DNA of 64,000 bases from NCBI RefSeq assembly GCF_024580735.1, contig NZ_JANIJX010000016.1, forward strand, positions 1-64,000, given 5' to 3'. Shown here in pieces: positions 60,416 to 64,000 of the stretch. The notes beneath the pieces are model-generated. The model had not been told where the DNA came from. It saw nothing but the letters and a program-made list of their open reading frames with translations, and made no database searches. The DNA comes from Brevibacterium moorei (GTDB taxonomy: Bacteria; Actinomycetota; Actinomycetes; Actinomycetales; Brevibacteriaceae). Position 1 is the first letter of the stretch; the number at the start of each line of letters is the position of its first letter. The position numbers were made by a program, and so were the translations under genes.

Positions 60416-61345
60416 ATGGCTGAGGAGCAGGAGCCGGAACAGGCGTCGTCGCAGAGTCCGAAACCGGGCCCGGGTGCACGGCGGCACCGGAGGTGGACGC
60501 TGCGGGATCTGCGCGTCGTCGCCACCGCCGCACAGCTGGGCTCATTCACGGATGCGGCCGCGGAACTCTACATCTCCCAGGCTGCGGTCTCGCGGACCAT
60601 CGCCGGGCTCGAGGCCGCGGTCGGCCAACGCCTCCTGCTGCGCACGGCCCGTGGTTGCGAACCGACGGGGGTGGGTCTGGAGGTGCTCGAGCACGCCAGA
60701 CGATTACTGCTGGAGGCCCAGCACTTCGACGACTTCCTGGCCACCCGCGGGCAGACCCTGCGCCTGGGGTATTCCTGGGCGGGCTTGGGGCGGCACACGG
60801 CCTCCTTCATCCGGGCCTGGGAGTCGGCCCATCCCGGGATCGGCCTGGAGCTGGTCCGCTACGATTCCGCCTCGGCCGGGCTGGCCGAGGGTCGCTGCGA
60901 TGTGGCGATCGTGCGCGCGGAACCCCATGACCCCCGCTTCGATACGACGGTGGTCGGCCTGGAACGGCGGATGGCGGCCTTCGCCTCCGACGATGCGCAG
61001 TGGGCCAGGCGGCGCAAGCTGAGCATGGCGGAGCTCGCCGAGCGCACGGTGCTGGTCGATCCGCACACGGGAACCACGAGTGCCGCACTGTGGCCGGCCG
61101 AGGGACCGCGGCCCAAGACGCGGGAGACGCACAATATCGACGCCTGGCTCGATGCGATCGCCGCCGGTCGTGGCATCGGGACCACGTCCGAGGCGACGGA
61201 GGCCCATCATGGGCGCGCCGGGATCACGTTCCGGCCGGTCAAGGACGGTCCGCCGATCGCGGTGCGGCTCATGTGGTGGCGCGGTCAGGCGCCGCCGCAG
61301 TTGGCGGAACTGGTCGCCGCCGTGTCTGGGGTGTACGCGGGGTAG
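60416..61345 (+). CDS. LysR-family regulator, divergent from the EamA exporter
   Basis: This 309-residue protein has an N-terminal helix-turn-helix (LRDLRVVATAAQLGSFTDAAAELYISQAAVSRTIAGLE) after a 30-residue hydrophilic lead. The effector domain is followed by a TTSEATEAHHGRAGITF motif. The gene has no ribosome binding site before ATG 60416 and a TATACG box upstream, so a leaderless transcript is likely. It probably regulates the exporter across the 27-bp gap. Confidence 0.85.
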   Translation: MAEEQEPEQASSQSPKPGPGARRHRRWTLRDLRVVATAAQLGSFTDAAAELYISQAAVSRTIAGLEAAVGQRLLLRTARGCEPTGVGLEVLEHARRLLLEAQHFDDFLATRGQTLRLGYSWAGLGRHTASFIRAWESAHPGIGLELVRYDSASAGLAEGRCDVAIVRAEPHDPRFDTTVVGLERRMAAFASDDAQWARRRKLSMAELAERTVLVDPHTGTTSAALWPAEGPRPKTRETHNIDAWLDAIAAGRGIGTTSEATEAHHGRAGITFRPVKDGPPIAVRLMWWRGQAPPQLAELVAAVSGVYAG

Positions 61346-61389
61346 GCCCGGCGCTTGACTCATGTCCGAATAAGTGTTCGAATACATGC

Positions 61390-62463
61390 ATGAGGTGGAG
61401 CGGACAGGCAGAGGGAGCTCCCGGACTGGTGAGCGTCAAGGGCCTGCTGCGCACCGTGCAGACCCCGGAGTTCGCAGGCCTGACCTTCCACGAGATCACC
61501 GCCAAGTCCCTGTTGAACAAGGTGCCGGAGACATCCTCGATGCCGTTTAGGTGGACCATCAACCCCTATCGCGGCTGTTCACACGGCTGCGTCTACTGCT
61601 ACGCCCGCAATACCCACACCTATCTGGACTTAGACGCCGGGCGGGACTTCGATTCGCAGGTCATCGTCAAGGTCAATGCGGCCCAGGTGTTGGAACGGGA
61701 ACTGGCGCGGGCGTCCTGGGGCCGCGAACACGTGGCGCTGGGGACGAACACCGACCCCTATCAGCGCGCCGAGGGCCGCTACCGTCTGATGCCGGGCATC
61801 ATCACCACCCTGGCCGAACACCACACCCCGTTCTCCATCCTGACCAAGGGCACGCTGCTGCGCCGCGACCTGCCACTGCTGGTCCGGGCGCGCGAACGCG
61901 TCCCCGTGGAACTGGGCATGTCGATCGCGATCGTCGACGACGAGCTGCAACAGCAGATCGAGCCCGGCACCCCGCGCACCTCGGCCCGGCTGGCGACCGT
62001 GCGGGCCGCCGCGGATCTGGGCTTCAACGTCACCGTGTTCCTCATGCCGATCATGCCGGCGCTGACCGATTCGCGCGCCCAGCTGGAATCCCTGGTCGAG
62101 GCGGTCGCCCGGGCCGGGGCCACCCGGGTGACCTATGGCGCACTGCACCTGCGCCCCGGCGCCAAGGAGTGGTTCATGCGCTGGATCGGTCACACCCGTC
62201 CGGATCTGTACCCGCGCTATCGCAGGATGTACGCGGACTCGGCCTATGCCTCGCGGGAGTACAGGGACTGGCTCGACGCCCGGATGCAGCCGCTGTTGGA
62301 ACGCGCCGGGCTGGACTGGCTGCCCGACGGCGACACCCCGGAGGCCAGGCGCTTCGCCCGCGAACTCGCGCAGAATGGCGCGACCGAGGCCTCGGCCCCG
62401 GGGAGCACGGTGACAGGGCCCACCGGCTCCCCTGGAGAACCCACCGAGCCGGCACTCTTCTGA
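61390..62463 (+). CDS. Radical SAM protein of the Rv2578c type
   Basis: This 357-residue protein starts at ATG 61390. It carries the CxxxCxxC cluster motif in GCSHGCVYCYAR (CX3CX2C) and typical Rv2578c neighbours such as INPYRGCSHGC, LGTNTDPYQRAEGRYRLM and LTKGTLLRRDLP. The biological substrate of this common actinobacterial family is unknown. The last ~30 residues are Pro/Thr-rich and dispensable-looking. Confidence 0.9.
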   Translation: MRWSGQAEGAPGLVSVKGLLRTVQTPEFAGLTFHEITAKSLLNKVPETSSMPFRWTINPYRGCSHGCVYCYARNTHTYLDLDAGRDFDSQVIVKVNAAQVLERELARASWGREHVALGTNTDPYQRAEGRYRLMPGIITTLAEHHTPFSILTKGTLLRRDLPLLVRARERVPVELGMSIAIVDDELQQQIEPGTPRTSARLATVRAAADLGFNVTVFLMPIMPALTDSRAQLESLVEAVARAGATRVTYGALHLRPGAKEWFMRWIGHTRPDLYPRYRRMYADSAYASREYRDWLDARMQPLLERAGLDWLPDGDTPEARRFARELAQNGATEASAPGSTVTGPTGSPGEPTEPALF

Positions 62464-62489
62464 GCCGGCGGCAGCCCGGACCCTACTCC

Positions 62490-63713
62490 CTACTTGTCGT
62501 AGGCCGCCGATTCGAAGCGCATATAGCCGCCGAAGGAATCGGCGTCGGCGAACGGCAGGATCTGGGTGGCCCAGAAGCCGCCCAGTCCGTTCTTCCTGTC
62601 GATCCAGTAATACAGGTTCGCCAGCCCCGCCCAGCCCTGGGAGCCCGCGGGCCGGCCGGTGGGCGCGTCCTCGTCGTTGATCATGAAGCCGTAGGACCAG
62701 GACTTCGGCTGCCCGGGGAAGAACTCGGCGTCGTTCGACAGGCTCGGGATGACCCCGGGCAGCGGCGTGATCAGCCGGTCGCCCAGGTGATTGGCGGTGG
62801 CGAAATCGACCGTCTCCGGCTTGAGCACCTGCGTGCCGTCGTCGGCACTGCCATCGTTGAGCCACATCCGGATGAACTTCAGATAGTCGCCCACCGTGCT
62901 GTACAGACCCGCGCCGCCCAGGTGCACCTGGGGTCGGATCGGGATGACATAGCCGTCGATCGGAGTGAGCGATCCGTCCTCCCCGCGCTGGTGGATCGAC
63001 GCGACCCGCTCGGTCATCTCAGTGCCCGGCTCGAAGCTCGAGGACTCCATGCCCAGGGGTGCGAAGATTCGTTCGGCGAACACCTCGCCCAGTTTCTTCC
63101 CCGTGATCCCCTCGACCACCTGGCCGGCCCAGTCGAGGTTCGTCCCGTACTCCCAGTTCTCGCCCGGATCGAAGACCAGCGGGGTCTGCAGCGCGGCCAT
63201 GGAGGCGTCCGTGACCGGTGGCTGGCCGCATTCCTCGGTCAGGCGCAGATAGTCCTGATCGAAGAAGTTATAGGCGAAGCCCGCCTGGTGGGTGAGCAGA
63301 TCGTGGGTGGTCACTGGCCGTTTGGGCGCGCGCAGCCGCGGCTTGCCGGGTCCGTCCCACCCGTCGAGCACCTGGACCTCGGCCAGCCATGGCGCGTACT
63401 GCGAGGCCGGCGCCTGCAGGTCCAGATCGCCCTGTTCGTACAGCTGCATCGCAGCGGTGGCGGTGATCGCCTTGGTCGTGGAGAAGATCGCGTGGACTGT
63501 GTCGACGGTCATCGGCTCCTTCGTGCCCAGGTCCCGCACCCCGGCCGCGCCCAGGTACAGGTCGCCGTCGCGCCCGGTGGCCCCGGCGACCACCCCGGGC
63601 ACCGTGCCGCCCACAGACGGGGCCAATTGGACGACCGCGTCGAGGCGGTCGGCGATGCCGGCGAAATCGACGGCGGTGGTATCGGAGTGTGCTGAGGTGT
63701 CTGGAGTGTTCAT
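62490..63713 (-). CDS. Serine hydrolase (class C beta-lactamase/esterase family VIII type)
   Basis: Start chosen at ATG 63713 with AAGG eight bases upstream; 407 residues. The nucleophile motif STTK (Ser78-Lys81) and the Tyr motif in WEYGTNLDW are in place. [17 protein letters not shown] and the C-terminal [14 protein letters not shown] are typical of EstB-type enzymes. There is no signal peptide, so a cytoplasmic esterase is more likely than a true beta-lactamase. Confidence 0.85.
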   Translation of the reverse strand: MNTPDTSAHSDTTAVDFAGIADRLDAVVQLAPSVGGTVPGVVAGATGRDGDLYLGAAGVRDLGTKEPMTVDTVHAIFSTTKAITATAAMQLYEQGDLDLQAPASQYAPWLAEVQVLDGWDGPGKPRLRAPKRPVTTHDLLTHQAGFAYNFFDQDYLRLTEECGQPPVTDASMAALQTPLVFDPGENWEYGTNLDWAGQVVEGITGKKLGEVFAERIFAPLGMESSSFEPGTEMTERVASIHQRGEDGSLTPIDGYVIPIRPQVHLGGAGLYSTVGDYLKFIRMWLNDGSADDGTQVLKPETVDFATANHLGDRLITPLPGVIPSLSNDAEFFPGQPKSWSYGFMINDEDAPTGRPAGSQGWAGLANLYYWIDRKNGLGGFWATQILPFADADSFGGYMRFESAAYDK

Positions 63714-63807
63714 GCTGACCGCCTTCATTGCCGGTTCGATGGTGTGCTGTTGTATCGCCGGTCGGATGCCGATCCGCCGGCCCGGCACTCAAGCGGTGCC
63801 GGATGAC

Positions 63808-64000
63808 TCAAAGGTAGCGCCGAGCCGGTGCATCCGCGTTGCATCCAGCCAGGTTGCATCCGGCCAGGAACTCCACGACATCCGGGGTGACCCGTGCGCT
63901 GAACTCCTCGAAGAAGCCGTGGCGGCCCTGCGGATAGGTGCGCACCCGCGCGCCGGGGATCCGCTCGGCCAGCACCCGCGCATTGTCCACCGGGCACATG
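63808..64000 (-). CDS. C-terminal fragment of an alpha/beta hydrolase, cut by the window edge
   Basis: The minus-strand frame is open from the right edge and reads CPVDNARVLAERIPGARVRTYPQGRHGFFEEF. This is the end of an alpha/beta-hydrolase: the strand with the acid residue, then the His of the triad in GRHGFF. The 5' part lies outside the window. The final residues (AGCNLAGCNADAPARR) come from a short DNA repeat (GGTTGCATCCxGCCAGG, twice) and extend the usual end. Confidence 0.75.
   Translation of the reverse strand, partial: MCPVDNARVLAERIPGARVRTYPQGRHGFFEEFSARVTPDVVEFLAGCNLAGCNADAPARRYL

Noticed and set aside
63835..63870. Short GGTTGCATCC repeat near the right edge as an attachment site
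   Set aside because: Two 17-bp copies in tandem within the last codons of a hydrolase are better explained by slippage.
1..64000. CRISPR array, rRNA operon, prophage structural genes, replication origin
   Set aside because: No regular spacer-repeat pattern, rRNA-like sequence, capsid/tail gene or DnaA-box cluster was seen.

Overview
The window comes from a high-GC Gram-positive bacterium (Actinomycetota, probably order Micrococcales; genus not determined). The grounds are GC-rich third codon positions over most of the window, frequent GTG/TTG starts, ATGA start-stop overlaps, an LPxTG-anchored surface protein and actinobacterial-type families. Positions 1-7742 are visibly AT-richer than the rest and end in a 25-nt sequence matching the 3' end (T-arm plus acceptor) of a tRNA-Ser gene. 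This is the right part of a genomic island that joins core chromosome at 7742.

Island (1-7742): a serine recombinase, a small membrane protein, three lipoproteins (one frameshifted), a membrane protein, and a helix-turn-helix/ECF S-component fusion preceded by 10-bp repeats. A second copy of the tRNA-Ser 3' end at 6318-6342 cuts off a terminal 1.4-kb cassette. That cassette holds three tandem hairpin-plus-T-run units of about 75 nt and an Abi_2 family gene interrupted by one in-frame TGA. It looks like an RNA-associated abortive-infection (abiF-type) system.

Core, 7.8-28.3 kb: a BCCT choline/betaine-type transporter; a YtrA-type GntR regulator with its membrane partner and a perfect operator palindrome; an O-methyltransferase, an MFS carrier, a 2H phosphoesterase and an L,D-transpeptidase; an MHS transporter with hydantoinase A and B (hydantoin/oxoproline-type ring opening); an SDR with a ferredoxin-reductase-like flavoprotein; and a stress-type block (GlsB-like protein, membrane protein, SDR, MFS).

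28.3-39.3 kb is a nitrogen-compound/amine catabolism cluster in decay. The APC permease and the amidohydrolase are frameshifted. A flavin monooxygenase has an in-frame TAG. A deletion has fused the start of a DUF1028 gene to an aldehyde dehydrogenase that lacks its N-terminus. The copper amine oxidase is full length but has Arg in place of a copper-ligand His. The LysR regulator, RidA protein and POT transporter look intact.

39.3-44.7 kb: a 36-bp perfect palindrome, then an ABC-F ribosome-protection-type gene behind a five-codon leader ORF (MKMRA) that can base-pair with the ABC-F start. This is a plausible drug-induced translational attenuator. ThrE-like exporter, DoxX-like protein and a TetR/paired-SMR efflux operon follow.

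44.8-53.2 kb: the choline-to-glycine-betaine operon betT-betB-betA, followed by a large LuxR-family (LAL) ATPase regulator. 53.2-64 kb: a thioester/VaFE-domain LPxTG adhesin, an aldo/keto reductase, an FAD/NAD(P) protein, an EamA exporter divergent from a LysR regulator, an Rv2578c-type radical SAM protein, a class-C-like serine hydrolase and the cut-off end of an alpha/beta hydrolase. No rRNA, complete tRNA, CRISPR array or IS element was seen.
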